A stretch of 64,000 nt of DNA from Hyphomonadaceae bacterium JAD_PAG50586_4. Lineage in GTDB: Bacteria > Pseudomonadota > Alphaproteobacteria > Caulobacterales > Aquidulcibacteraceae. How positions within the stretch are numbered: position 1 is the stretch's first letter; each line of letters starts with the position of its first letter. Below are positions 9,619 to 19,166 of this stretch, in pieces. The notes beneath the pieces were generated by a model that made no database searches, was not told the DNA's origin, and saw only the letters and a list, made by a program, of their open reading frames with translations. Position numbers and translations under genes: made by a program. The stretch lies in NCBI GenBank assembly GCA_023242925.1, contig CP096134.1:2189501-2253500 (forward strand), in the 5' to 3' direction.

Positions 9619-10555
9619 CCCGTATCGGCGTTAACCTAAGGTCGCGTTGCTCGACCCATCTAAAGGGTTGTGCGGCGTCCTCGCCGCCCAACTCCAAGCG
9701 TCGTTCAATCCCATTCAAGCCGTTGCTGGAACTTAAAACGGCTCGGACGCGAAATTCTCGTCCTGGAAGCAGGCTGAACTGCGCTTGGGCGCTTCGAGCT
9801 TCGCCAATGAGGCCCTGGAGCTCCATAAGATCCGTCAGTGGCGAGGCTTCACGGCGCTGGATAATGGTGCGCGCCAGACGCCGATCGTCGAGCAATGCTT
9901 CAAGCACCGGCTGAGGCGCTGTGTTAATGTTGGGGCCCTGCCCGGGCGGTCCTGTCGTTAACCAATCCCACACTGGGCGACGATCCATGCGGTGTGCGCG
10001 CCACCCCAGAACCTCCAACGCCTGCCAGCGCACCGCCATCGACTGATCGCCCGGCGCCGGCATGCGCGCGCGACGATACTCAGCCTGCTCTGCGCCGCCA
10101 TCGCGAACGAGGTCATCGGCGTCAATATAATCGGCCAACCGAGCGGCCAGCGCGGGAGCCGCCTCACCGGCGCCGCCGAGCACCAGGAGCGAAATCAACG
10201 CACGCTGGTCATCGCCGTTTAAGTTCAAAAGACCCGCTTCGTCCTGCACAGACACATAGAGCGGCGCTGCGTCCGCCACAGCGTACAATTGCCCGTCAAG
10301 CGCAAGCGAGGCTCCGTCCCAGCGCGCGGGGTCCCCCATCTGCAGCGCGCGTCCATCCATGTCTTCGGTCAACAGCAAAAACGCCACGCGTGTAGCGGCG
10401 TTCTCAGCGCCCAGTTGATCGGCATTCTCACGCAGACGAGACGCGGATGCGGCTACATCGCCCACAATCTTGGCCGAAGCCAGCACCGAAAATGCGAGCA
10501 CAGAAACCACAACGATGGCTAACAGCAGCGCATATCCGCTCTCTGCGCCCCTCAT
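9572..10555 (-). CDS. gspK: GspK minor pseudopilin
   Basis: 327 residues from the ATG at 10555. The prepilin-like N-terminus is MRGAESGYALLLAIVVVSVL: a short basic leader, cleavage site and hydrophobic helix, with the larger alpha-domain insertion typical of GspK (SVQDEAGLLNLNG, GPNINTAPQPVLEALL). GspK caps the pseudopilus tip together with GspI and GspJ. Its ATG overlaps the gspJ stop (ATGA). Confidence 0.88.
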   Translation of the reverse strand: MRGAESGYALLLAIVVVSVLAFSVLASAKIVGDVAASASRLRENADQLGAENAATRVAFLLLTEDMDGRALQMGDPARWDGASLALDGQLYAVADAAPLYVSVQDEAGLLNLNGDDQRALISLLVLGGAGEAAPALAARLADYIDADDLVRDGGAEQAEYRRARMPAPGDQSMAVRWQALEVLGWRAHRMDRRPVWDWLTTGPPGQGPNINTAPQPVLEALLDDRRLARTIIQRREASPLTDLMELQGLIGEARSAQAQFSLLPGREFRVRAVLSSSNGLNGIERRLELGGEDAAQPFRWVEQRDLRLTPIRDDQAISALSLATTAP

Positions 10556-11103
10556 GGCGCGCCACTCGACGCGCGCTCGATCCACACGATGCGCGCGCTC
10601 GCACCTTGGCGAAGTTCAAATTTGACATAAGGGGCAGCGTCTGCATTGCGCCAGGTTGATTGCCAAGAGGCGCCGTCCTCACTGTAGGAAAAACCCCCGA
10701 AGCGTTATCGCCCCAGGCTATGAGCGCGCGTTCGCGCCCTTCGCTGGCGCAGACAAGCGCGCGCGACCTGATGGAGAGCGCCACAATCGGGCGCCGGCGT
10801 TCGCGCATGAAGCAATCGTCGCCAAGCTTGGATGCATCAAGAGGCGCGAAGCTTCCCTGCGAGCGTCAATTCGGCTTGCCCGTCGCGTTCGCGTCTGGTC
10901 ACCGCGCGCACAAGCGTTCTGAACTCACGTTCGGCCCGCACTTCATCGAGCACATCGAGCGCGTGATCAGAGACCGCTTTGCTGTTTTGTGCGCCTTGCG
11001 TCAAAAGTGGAAGAATAAGCACGCCAAGCAGAGCAGTAATTGTCGTAACGATAATGACCTCTATCAACGTGAGGCCACGTTCGCCATCACGGCGACCGCT
11101 CAT
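10552..11103 (-). CDS. gspJ: GspJ minor pseudopilin (two compensating frameshifts)
   Basis: About 183 residues after repair. The class III prepilin N-terminus is clear: ERGLTLIEVIIVTTITALLG. The frame leaves at about 10851-10854 (one extra A, GGGAAGC for GGGAGC) and returns at a CCCCC run (10694-10698, one base missing). Corrected, the protein runs through LAGSFAPLDASKLGDDCF and ends YVKFELRQGASARIVWIE. The C-terminus overlaps the gspK start (ATGA) exactly as at the other junctions, which supports the correction. Called GspJ because GspG, GspI and GspK are accounted for elsewhere. Confidence 0.75.
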
Positions 11104-11576
11104 GGATCGTCGCCGTATGCGATGTCGCTGGCCAAACCCTCGCCGCCCTCCACGCGATCGGCGCCGAGACTGACGATGCGCGGGCGGCCAAAATCTGACG
11201 TGGGCGCTGTGTAGAGGTAGGCCGTGCCCCAAGGATCGACCGGCGTCTCGGCGTCGAGATACGGACCGCGCCAGAGCATCGTGTCGTCGCCGCCAGGGGG
11301 CGCGTTCAGCAATGCGACGCCCTCCTCATTTGTCGGATAGCGACCAAGATCAAGGCGCATCGTCTCAAGCGCCGCCCCAAGCGCACGCACCTGCACCCGC
11401 GCAGCAGTCACCTTGGACCGGTCCAATTGCGCCATCAGCCGCGGCCCCACGAGTGCGGCGATCAGCGCAATAATTGTGAGCACGATGAGGACTTCGAGCA
11501 GGCTATACCCTCGCTCGCGCCGCCGCTTTCGTTCGAGATCGCACGCTTTATTCACCCAAACAGTATCAGCGCGCAC
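11100..11576 (-). CDS. gspG: GspG major pseudopilin
   Basis: 158 residues. The prepilin leader is rich in Arg/Lys and ends at G-YSLLEVLIVLTIIALIAALV; the body shows GspG hallmarks: ALETMRLDLGRYPTNEEGV and WRGPYLDAETPVDPWGTAY, the latter near the calcium site of the family. No ATG is available; the start is a GTG at 11576 or a GTG seven codons later. First gene of the minus-strand gsp operon. Overlaps gspJ by ATGA. Confidence 0.9.
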   Translation of the reverse strand: MRADTVWVNKACDLERKRRRERGYSLLEVLIVLTIIALIAALVGPRLMAQLDRSKVTAARVQVRALGAALETMRLDLGRYPTNEEGVALLNAPPGGDDTMLWRGPYLDAETPVDPWGTAYLYTAPTSDFGRPRIVSLGADRVEGGEGLASDIAYGDDP

Positions 11577-11728
11577 GAGCGTCTCGCCAACCAGATTAAC
11601 TTGCCACGACGCGCGGACTTAGCGGTCCGCCGAATTCGCGAAAAACACGCGCCGCACGCGCCAATAATGGCCCGTGCTCGTCAGCGTCTGTATCGTAAAC
11701 TCCCGCGCATAATCAGTCCGGTGGGGTC
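11577..11728. promoter_or_regulatory. Divergent gsp promoter region
   Basis: The 152-base gap between gspG (minus) and gspE (plus) is the only non-coding space in the type II secretion locus, so both operons must be driven from here. I see no confident -35/-10 pair or operator. Confidence 0.5.
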
Positions 11729-13379
11729 ATGCACCAATTAGGGAAATTCTGATCGCGCGCGGCTTGGTGACGCCGGACGCAGCCGCCGTCGCATCGAAGC
11801 ACGATACCACCAACGAATTGCTCGCCACGCTGTTGCGCAGCGGCGCGATCTCCGAGGATGCTTTACTCGATTTTCTGAGCGACCACTTCCAGCTTTCGGT
11901 GCTGCCTGCGGACGCCGCCCCCACACTGGAGGCGGTGCGCCAGGGTCTTGCTATTATTGACGCGCCTATCCACTGGTACATTGAGCACGATGTCATCGTG
12001 TGGCGGGACGCAAACGAGATCATCAACGCCGCCGGTCCACGTCTGCATGAAGCTTCGATTCAAGAAGCGCTTGAGCAATGGATCGCCGAGGGCGCGAACC
12101 TTCACCTTGCTAAGTCCATCGTAGTTGATCCTATCCTCATGGCGCTGCGCGGCGAGCATCAACGCAATGCGTTGACAGACCCGCGTCGCCTCGCTGAGCT
12201 CGCAGAAGAAGCGCCGGTGATCGATTTTGTAAACTCCGTGTTCTCCGAGGCGCTGTCGCGCGGGGCCAGCGACATTCACTTCGAACCCTTTGAAGACAAG
12301 CTTATTGTGCGTATGCGCGTAGATGGCGTGCTCACGCAACGACGCGTTGCCGGGGTGGACATGTTCGACGCGGTGTCGTCGCGTCTGAAGCTCTTGTCGG
12401 GCATGAATATTGCCGAACGCCGCCTGCCGCAGGACGGGCGTCAGACCATCAAGGTCGCCGGTCACGACGTAGATTTACGCGTCTCTTCTTTGCCGACCAC
12501 TTGGGGCGAATCCATCGTGTTGCGCCTTCTGGGCGCGACGCATCGCATACCGGAACTTGGCGAGCTCGGGTTCACAGAACCCCAACGCGAACTTATTCTT
12601 GAGGCAATCAAGCAACCGCACGGCCTCGTGCTCATCACCGGCCCAACTGGCTCGGGCAAGACCACCACGGTCTATCGCCTGCTGTCGGAGTTGAACGACG
12701 GCGTGCGCAAGATCGTCACCATCGAAGACCCGGTGGAACTCAATCTGCCGGGCGTATTGCAGATGGGCGTTCGCGCCGATATCGCGCTCGATTTCGCCGC
12801 GGGGCTGCGGTCCATCCTGCGCCAGGATCCGGACGTCATCTTCGTCGGGGAAATCCGTGATGCGGAGACTGCTCAAATCGCTGTGCAAGCTGCACTGACC
12901 GGTCACCTTGTCATCTCAACCGTCCATACCAATTCCGCGCTTGCGGCGGCCGCACGTCTTCATGATCTGGGGTTGAGCCTTTCCTACTCGCCGACGTTAT
13001 GCGCATGCTCATCGGGCAACGACTTGTGCGCTGCGTTTGCCCACATTGCGGGGTGTTGGATCGCGATCCAGATGTTGAACGCAATGGGGAACGTTTGCTT
13101 GGCGCGGCGCTGCCTGCGGGCGAGGCGCACTGGCGCCACGGGGTGGGATGCAAAATGTGCGCGGCATCCGGATATCAAGGCCGCGTCGGCGTGTTTGAAG
13201 TGGCGCGCATCACGCCGGCGCTGCAGCAAGCGATCCGCGGCCGCGAACCTGAAAGAGATCTCACCGCCCTGGCGCGGCGCGATGGATTTTCGTCATTGCT
13301 CGAGAACGCCCTGTTTAAAGCAAGAAACGGGCAGACGACGTTTGTCGAAGCGCTCCGGGTCCTTGGGGGCGGAACATGA
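11729..13379 (+). CDS. gspE: GspE secretion ATPase (two frameshifts)
   Basis: About 550 residues after repair. Cytosolic hexameric ATPase that powers pseudopilus assembly. Visible: Walker A GPTGSGKTT, Asp box, Walker B (DPDVIFVGEIRDAETA), His box (GHLVISTVHTN) and a C-terminal tetracysteine zinc element (CVCPHCG...CKMCAASGYQGR). The true start appears to be the ATG at 11729 (MHQLGEILIARGLVTPD) if one G is added to the GGG at 11741-11743; without it the first usable codon is TTG 11764. A second missing G at 12969-12972 restores LGVEPFLLADVMRMLIGQRL. The stop overlaps the gspF ATG. Confidence 0.88.
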
Positions 13380-14575
13380 GCGCGCGGCGTTTCGTCGTGC
13401 GGGCCATAAGTGAGACCGGCACAATAGCAATCCAGAACATCGAGGCGCCGACGCGCGCCGACGCCATGCGCCGCGCCATGCAATCGGGTATGGCCGTCAT
13501 TGAACTGCGCGAAGAGGCGCCAATCACGCCGGGGCGAAGACCGATTACGCGCGATCACGCGATCCTGGTCTTGAAGCAACTTTCGGTCATGGTAGGCGCT
13601 GGCGTTCGTCTGCTGGACGCCCTTGAAACACTCGCCTCCTCTGTCGCCGGCACGGTGGCGGCGGAGCGCCTCAACGCCGTCATCCTGGCCTTGCGCCGCG
13701 GCGACCGGTTCGGCGATGCGCTCGAGCACGCACTGCCGATCTATCCTGCTTACGTCTACGGTCTGGTTCGCGCTGGAGAATCGAGCGGCAAACTCGCACG
13801 GGTCTTGGCCGAGGCCGCACAGCAACTTAGCTTCGAACAGCGGGTCGAACGCGACATCCTCAACGCGCTCACCTATCCCCTGTTTCTCGTTGTCAGCGGC
13901 GCAGGCAGCGTCGCCTTCCTCCTTTACGCCGTCGTTCCGCGTTTTGCGACCATGCTCGAAAGTTCGCGTGCCTCGCCTGGCGGCATCTCGCGGCTTGTGA
14001 TCGACGCCGGCGTCGCGTTTCACGCCAATGCGCCCGCGATTGTACTCAGCCTCGTCGGCATAGTCTTTGCGCTGCTTTTATGGTCACGCACGCGCGCGGC
14101 AGGCGCTGTGTTGCGGCAGATCGCGCACGCGACGCCGGGACTTCGCACATTACTCGCCGCGCGCCAAAGCACCACTTGGACGCGGGTGGCGGCGTTGAGC
14201 CTCGATGCGGGCGTGGGCCTTTTGGACGCCGTTGCACTGGCGGCAGGCGCGCTTCCGGAGGGCGCCCATCATCGGGCGGTGCTTGCCGCAGCGCCTGGCT
14301 TGCGCGCGGGTACCGACATCGACGCTGCTTTTCGGGCCAGCGGGGCGATTTCCGAGATTGACGCGAGCCTTCTGCGCGCGGGTCAGCGCTCGGGCGCGCT
14401 TGGGGAAATGTTCCACGCAATCGCCAATCGACAAGAAGAAGCGCTTCGCGATGCGCTTAAGCGCCTTACTCTCATCGTTGAGCCGGTGGCGATCGCCACA
14501 GTGGCGCTTTTGGTTGGCGGCATAGTTCTGGCGCTCGCATCCGCATTGGCGGGTGTGTACGAAGCGATTGGGTGA
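13376..14575 (+). CDS. gspF: GspF inner-membrane platform protein
   Basis: 399 residues, the usual GspF length. Two tandem T2SSF domains: the first around VLKQLSVMVGAGVRLLDALETL, the second around ATPGLRTLLAARQSTTW...LDAGVGLLDAV, each followed by membrane helices (LFLVVSGAGSVAFLLYAVVP; VEPVAIATVALLVGGIVL). Overlaps gspE (ATGA) and the prepilin peptidase (GTGA). Confidence 0.9.
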   Translation: MSARRFVVRAISETGTIAIQNIEAPTRADAMRRAMQSGMAVIELREEAPITPGRRPITRDHAILVLKQLSVMVGAGVRLLDALETLASSVAGTVAAERLNAVILALRRGDRFGDALEHALPIYPAYVYGLVRAGESSGKLARVLAEAAQQLSFEQRVERDILNALTYPLFLVVSGAGSVAFLLYAVVPRFATMLESSRASPGGISRLVIDAGVAFHANAPAIVLSLVGIVFALLLWSRTRAAGAVLRQIAHATPGLRTLLAARQSTTWTRVAALSLDAGVGLLDAVALAAGALPEGAHHRAVLAAAPGLRAGTDIDAAFRASGAISEIDASLLRAGQRSGALGEMFHAIANRQEEALRDALKRLTLIVEPVAIATVALLVGGIVLALASALAGVYEAIG

Positions 14576-15164
14576 GCCCCGTGTCCGACGCGCTCACAAT
14601 CGCAGCACTCCTTTGGCGGCGCCGTTTATTCTTCGCGGCGCCCAGCGTGATTTGCAGTTGCCAATGTGGCTCACGTTTTGCGCCCTGCTCGGGGCAAGCA
14701 TTTTGCCGACATTTGCATGGGGCCTTGCATACGCACCCATCGGTGCGGTGGTCTGCATTTGCCTTTTGATTGTCGAAACCGATCGACGCCACCACCTCAT
14801 CCCCGACGCCTTCTTGACGGCCCTGCTTGTGCTTGCGCCTGTGACGCCCTTCGGCGGCGATCTGGCTTTGCGTGCTTTGGGCGCCGGCGCCCTCGGCGGC
14901 GCCTTCTATCTCACGCGCCAGATGTTTAATGCGCGCCGCGGCGTCGACACTCTTGGGTTGGGCGACGTAAAGCTCGCCGCCGTCATGGGTGCGCTGCTTG
15001 GCCCGCTGCCTGGCTTTTACGCAGTTGGTATCGCAGGCGTTGCTACGCTGCTTGTTGTGGCGGCCCGACCTCATGGCGCCGCCACGACAGCCGGCGCGCC
15101 GTTTGGCGTTGGTCTTGGCGCCGCCACCGCCGCCACGCTTCTTGTACAAGTGCTTGTGACATGA
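14572..15164 (+). CDS. gspO: Short prepilin peptidase GspO/PilD type (one frameshift)
   Basis: About 197 residues after adding one T at the TTT (14612-14614), which joins TIAALL to LAAPFILRG. A24 aspartic peptidase signatures are present: an Asp followed by RRHHLIPD, and GLGDVKLAAVMG, with several membrane helices. The N-terminal Cys-rich methyltransferase domain of full-length PilD (CxxC pairs) is absent, so this is a peptidase-only form that would cleave the leader peptides of the Gsp pseudopilins. Starts at a GTG overlapping the gspF stop and overlaps gspI (ATGA). Confidence 0.8.
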
Positions 15165-15565
15165 GGTACAATCCAATTGCTGGGTTCACCACGCTTGAGG
15201 TGATCGCCGCGATCGCGATCATCGCGATCGCACTGGTCCCGATCATGACGCTTCAAGGCGAACTGGCGCGCCATCAGGCGCGTCTGACACAGGTCCAGGA
15301 TCGCGCAACGGCGACACACAATAGCCTGGCGCTTCTAAGGGACATCAATCCGATGGCGACGCCCGCAGGGCAAAGGCGTCTCGACGAACGCACCATCCTT
15401 ACCTGGACCAGCGTAGCGATCTCGCCTGCACGACGAACCGTGAACCCCGCCGGATTCGACGCACAACTCTACCGGGTATCGGCAATCATAGAGCGAGATG
15501 CACAGACGCTAAGCGCAACCGAAATCGAACTCATTGGCTGGCGCCGGCTCGGCGAGGCTCAATAA
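15161..15565 (+). CDS. gspI: GspI minor pseudopilin
   Basis: 134 residues. Short leader then G-FTTLEVIAAIAIIAIALVPI, a prepilin cleavage site with the conserved Glu at +5, and a compact periplasmic domain typical of GspI. Last gene of the plus-strand gsp operon. With GspJ and GspK it would form the pseudopilus tip. No GspH candidate was seen in the locus. Confidence 0.82.
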   Translation: MRYNPIAGFTTLEVIAAIAIIAIALVPIMTLQGELARHQARLTQVQDRATATHNSLALLRDINPMATPAGQRRLDERTILTWTSVAISPARRTVNPAGFDAQLYRVSAIIERDAQTLSATEIELIGWRRLGEAQ

Positions 15566-15717
15566 TCGTCGAAGCCTTGCCAAGGGGATGGAATAATCGC
15601 CTAAGTTCCTCGTATTAAACGATGCCGCCGACAGCGTGGCGCAGATGGTCGGGGAAGCGCGTGACGCAAGCTAAAAGAGCGCCGTCGGAAGATGCTCGAC
15701 CGCGCGCGCGCGAGGAG

Positions 15718-15861
15718 ATGGCGTGCACGAGGTCACACAGCCGGCCGTCGGGCCGTGTATCACCGGCCTTCTCACTCCTCAGCGCAATCGTTGTTGCTGT
15801 TGGGTTGTGGGCGGCTTTGATTTTCGCTGGAGTCCAGATCGTCGAAGCCTTTAGCGGCTGA
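15718..15861 (+). CDS. Possible small single-helix membrane protein
   Basis: 47 residues from the ATG at 15718, ending in a membrane segment (SLLSAIVVAVGLWAALIFAG). I do not recognise it. GAGGAG lies directly against the ATG, too close for an ideal ribosome site, and the frame stays open upstream to 15622. Just before it, another frame (about 15610-15670) reads LNDAADSVAQMVGEARDAS, which looks coding, so a longer protein broken by an indel is possible. Otherwise 15566-15717 shows nothing recognisable. Its stop overlaps the convergent SCO gene. Confidence 0.4.
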   Translation: MACTRSHSRPSGRVSPAFSLLSAIVVAVGLWAALIFAGVQIVEAFSG

Positions 15862-16450
15862 CCAGCGCCTCCAAGCGCGCGTCGATCACATCCTGCTCTG
15901 CGCCATAGGCGATCACATCTTGGACGCGCCCATCGCGCGCCAATAAAAACACTGTTGCTGTATGATCCATGGTGTAGTCGCCGGCCTCGAGCGGCACGCG
16001 CGTGGCTACAATGTCGAACGCTGCGCGCAACCGCTCCAGTTCAGGTTCTTGTCCGGTAAAGCCCGTGACCTTTGGACCAAAGCCGGAAAAGTACGCCGCC
16101 ATCCGCTCTGGCGTATCTCGCTCAGGGTCAAGTGTGACAAAATCTATGCGCAAATCACCAACCGGTTCACCAATGCGATCGGCTGCTGCGGTGAGCTCGT
16201 AGATCGTGACAGGACAGATCACCGGGCAACGCGTGAAACCGAAAAACAACGCGCGCGGCGCGCCCGCAAGGTCGCCCCACCTGACAGATACGCCAGACGA
16301 ATTGGTCAGCAAAAGGTCGTCCAAACCGCGCCCGAGGTGATCGAAATCCGTGTTTGACCGCGGCGCGCATGCGCTCAGCGCCAAAGCAAAGGCGCTCGTT
16401 CCTCCCGCCGCGAGGAGCGAACGGCGTGTGAGAGGTTCACCACAGCTCAT
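15851..16450 (-). CDS. SCO1/SenC family lipoprotein
   Basis: 199 residues from the ATG at 16450. A twin-Arg-like stretch (TRRSLLAAGG) and lipobox (LALSAC) anchor it in the periplasm. The thioredoxin-like domain carries the SCO copper-binding CPVICP motif and the distal His (YTMDHTATVFLL). SCO proteins deliver copper or act as thiol-disulfide reductases. The gene overlaps the 3' end of the TolC-type gene by 14 bases, so it is the last member of the type I secretion operon, an unusual partnership. Confidence 0.85.
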   Translation of the reverse strand: MSCGEPLTRRSLLAAGGTSAFALALSACAPRSNTDFDHLGRGLDDLLLTNSSGVSVRWGDLAGAPRALFFGFTRCPVICPVTIYELTAAADRIGEPVGDLRIDFVTLDPERDTPERMAAYFSGFGPKVTGFTGQEPELERLRAAFDIVATRVPLEAGDYTMDHTATVFLLARDGRVQDVIAYGAEQDVIDARLEALVSR

Positions 16451-17813
16451 CGTTGTCCATAATCCTTGGCTGGGGTCGCCGTTCGCGGCGCGGGTGCGCG
16501 ACCTCCTGCACCCCCAAGAGCGGCGCAATCGCGCCGACGGCCGACGCCAACAACCGCTCAGCGATGGTCAAGTCGCGAGCCGCCTCCGCCAATGCCACGC
16601 GCGCACTCAAACGCTCTTGTTCTTGATTGAGCACATCGATCATGGAGCGTTGACCAAATTGTTGCTCGCGCCGCGCCCCGTGGCTGGCGAGTTCGGCTGC
16701 TTCCAGGCGAATACCTGACGCCTCCAATCGCGCGCGCGCGGCAATGACGTCGGACCATGCCACATTCACCTGCTCGCTCACACGGCGCTGGGCATCGAGC
16801 AATGAGAAGCGCGCCGCATCACGGACGTGCCTTTGCTGACGTTCTCGCGAGCGATTGGCGCCGCCAGAAAAGAGCGGCACCTGCACGCGTACCGATACGG
16901 TGCTCTCGAACTCCTGATTGAAGTCGGTCTGCCCGCCGATGGCGTCAAAGGTCGAGTTGGAGGATTCCAAAAACAGACGGAGCCGGCCGCTGGCGGCCGC
17001 TAGATCCACCGACGCATTGGCCGCACTCACCTCCGCCACCGCTGCAACCAAGGCCGGATGGTTGTCCTCGGCCAAAGCTAGAGCGTCATCCAAATTTACC
17101 GGCAGCCCTTCCAGGACCGGCGGCGGCGCCAATTCGCGTGGGAGGTGGCCCGCGACGCGGGCATAAAACTGCGTCGCCTCTATCATGCGCGCGCGCGCAC
17201 GCGACATGTCAGCACGAGCTTGGGCGGCGCGCGCTTCCGCCTGGGCCACATCGGTTCTGGTCAAAAACCCTTCGCGTTGATTGGCGCGCGCAAAGCGGAC
17301 CTGCTCGTCCAGATTGGTCAAAAGCTCTTCTTGCGCGGCCAGCGCTTCACGCGTGAAGATTGTCTGTGCGTAGGCCTGGGTAAATTCGAGCGCCGCCCCT
17401 TGAATGGCCTCTTGGTAAAGCGCCACTGCCGACGCAATTTGCGCCCGCGCTTGCCGCGTTGAGGCTAAGACCCGTCCTGAGCCAAACAGCAGCGTCGAGG
17501 CGCGCACCGAAGCAATCCAATATTCCGGTCGCTCGCGGATCGTGAAGGCGGGCGTAAATTCGTCTTCCGTGCTGTCCTGTTCGATCGCGCTCGCATCCAA
17601 CGAGACTTGAGGCAAGAGTTCAGACCAAGCCTGGGGCAACGCTTCGCGCACCGCGCGCACCCGCGCACGTTCAGCCGCCAATGTGGGGCTTGTCGAGATT
17701 GCGATAATAGCCTCGGATTGAAATGTCGCCGGCTCAGAGGTTTGCGCCGCAGCGCCCAGTGGGGTCATCGCAACCAAGAATGCGATGGCGCCCCATGTGG
17801 TGATTACACGCAT
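16437..17813 (-). CDS. TolC-family outer-membrane channel of type I secretion
   Basis: 458 residues with a signal peptide (IAFLVAMTPLGAAAQ) and the two repeated outer-membrane efflux protein units rich in helical heptads (AYAQTIFTREALAAQEEL; AWSDVIAARARLEASGIRLE). Length and pattern fit the TolC channel of type I exporters. It starts 3 bases after the HlyD-type gene, in the order ABC transporter, adaptor, channel, the classical prtDEF-like arrangement. Confidence 0.85.
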   Translation of the reverse strand: MRVITTWGAIAFLVAMTPLGAAAQTSEPATFQSEAIIAISTSPTLAAERARVRAVREALPQAWSELLPQVSLDASAIEQDSTEDEFTPAFTIRERPEYWIASVRASTLLFGSGRVLASTRQARAQIASAVALYQEAIQGAALEFTQAYAQTIFTREALAAQEELLTNLDEQVRFARANQREGFLTRTDVAQAEARAAQARADMSRARARMIEATQFYARVAGHLPRELAPPPVLEGLPVNLDDALALAEDNHPALVAAVAEVSAANASVDLAAASGRLRLFLESSNSTFDAIGGQTDFNQEFESTVSVRVQVPLFSGGANRSRERQQRHVRDAARFSLLDAQRRVSEQVNVAWSDVIAARARLEASGIRLEAAELASHGARREQQFGQRSMIDVLNQEQERLSARVALAEAARDLTIAERLLASAVGAIAPLLGVQEVAHPRRERRPQPRIMDNDELW

Positions 17814-17816
17814 GCG

Positions 17817-19166
17817 TCAATTCTCTCGGAAGGAGCGCCAGACCGTCTGGCTGAGCGGCTCCAGCAAATATTGGAGTGCGGTGCGCTTGCGCAGTGGAAT
17901 CATGACCTCGACGGGAAGTCCGGGCGACAGACGCAGATCCTGCCCGCCCAACGCCGCCGTCAAACGTTGCAGCTCAGCGCTTGATGCACGCACCTCGGCG
18001 ACAAAATAGTGAGCGCCGCTGCGCTCATCTTCGAACCTGTCGGCCGAGACACGGGCGACCTCGCCCTGCAGATATGGCATTTGTCTGCCTTCAAAGGCCG
18101 CCAGCCGCACATTCACCGGCTGCCCAATTGCGACGTTGTCAGCGTCCATTGGACGGATCCTCACCCGCATAATCATGTCTTGCTCGTCGGGCACGATCTC
18201 AAGAATGCGTTCGCCTGGCCCCACCACCGCACCTTCATTGAAGAACGAGAGCCCCACAACGACGCCCGCCGCCGGCGCGCGAACGCGAGAGGCCTCAAGC
18301 TGGGCGCGCACTGCATGGAGACGTGGGATGACTTCGGCCAATTGTGTCTCAGTGACGCGCAATTCTTGTGCGATCAATTGGGCGCGATCTTCCCGGATGG
18401 AGAGCGATTGCATGCGCGCCTCGCCGATGCCTTCGCGAGATTGCTCGATCAGGCCCTGCAATTCCGCGCGTCGACCTGTCAATTCCGATTGCGCTCTCTC
18501 AACGCCGCGCACGCGCGTTTCCGCCGCAAAACCCTCGGCGGCCAGCGTGCGCAACCCTTGCAATTCTTCGCTGATCAAAGCGTTCTGCTGCTCGATTGCA
18601 GCGATTTGCTCGCGATATCCCTCTATACGCGCGCTCAATTGTGACTGGCGCTGTCCCTGCACGCCGGTTTGGGCGCTCACGGCCGACCTGCGGGCGCGCA
18701 ATTCGTCTTGATGTCGGGCCAATACCGCATCGGCCAGCGAGACGTATTCTGGAGGCAGCGCCGCCCAACTTGGGGGTCGCTGCATTTGGGTGCTGCGCGC
18801 GGCCTCGGCCAACAGACGTTCGCGCGATGCCTCAAGTTCGATGCCTTGGCCGGCCAGCGCGCGTTCCTGCGCGGTGAGCTCGACGGCCGACAGCTCCAGA
18901 AGGATCTGACCTTCTTCGACGTGATCGCCTTCGCGCACAGCCACACTTGAGATGACGCCGCCTTCGCGATGCTGCACCACTTGGCGATTACCAGAGACGA
19001 TGACTTCGCCCACCGCCACCACGCCAGCGTCCAGCGGCGCCAATGCGGCCCAAAGCCCAAAAACACCGAAGAAAATCGCCAATATCACGACACCAAGACG
19101 CCCTTCGCGCCATGGGTTGTCGTTCATCACCGCTTCGTACTCGGTCGGGGGAGGCTCCATCTTCAT
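17817..19166 (-). CDS. HlyD/PrtE-type membrane fusion protein of type I secretion
   Basis: 449 residues: one N-terminal membrane helix (VVILAIFFGVFGLWAALAPL), a biotinyl-lipoyl-like half (VVQHREGGVISSVAVREGDH), a long coiled-coil hairpin (about residues 90-290, rich in Glu/Gln/Arg/Ala), the second lipoyl half (RVRAPAAGVVVGLSFF) and a C-terminal beta domain. It links the inner-membrane ABC transporter to TolC. The ATG overlaps the transporter stop (TGATG). Confidence 0.9.
   Translation of the reverse strand: MKMEPPPTEYEAVMNDNPWREGRLGVVILAIFFGVFGLWAALAPLDAGVVAVGEVIVSGNRQVVQHREGGVISSVAVREGDHVEEGQILLELSAVELTAQERALAGQGIELEASRERLLAEAARSTQMQRPPSWAALPPEYVSLADAVLARHQDELRARRSAVSAQTGVQGQRQSQLSARIEGYREQIAAIEQQNALISEELQGLRTLAAEGFAAETRVRGVERAQSELTGRRAELQGLIEQSREGIGEARMQSLSIREDRAQLIAQELRVTETQLAEVIPRLHAVRAQLEASRVRAPAAGVVVGLSFFNEGAVVGPGERILEIVPDEQDMIMRVRIRPMDADNVAIGQPVNVRLAAFEGRQMPYLQGEVARVSADRFEDERSGAHYFVAEVRASSAELQRLTAALGGQDLRLSPGLPVEVMIPLRKRTALQYLLEPLSQTVWRSFREN

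Noticed and set aside
12999..13379. Separate gene for the C-terminal GspE piece
   Set aside because: One G at 12969-12972 joins it to the ATPase domain with the expected LADVMRMLIGQRL sequence.
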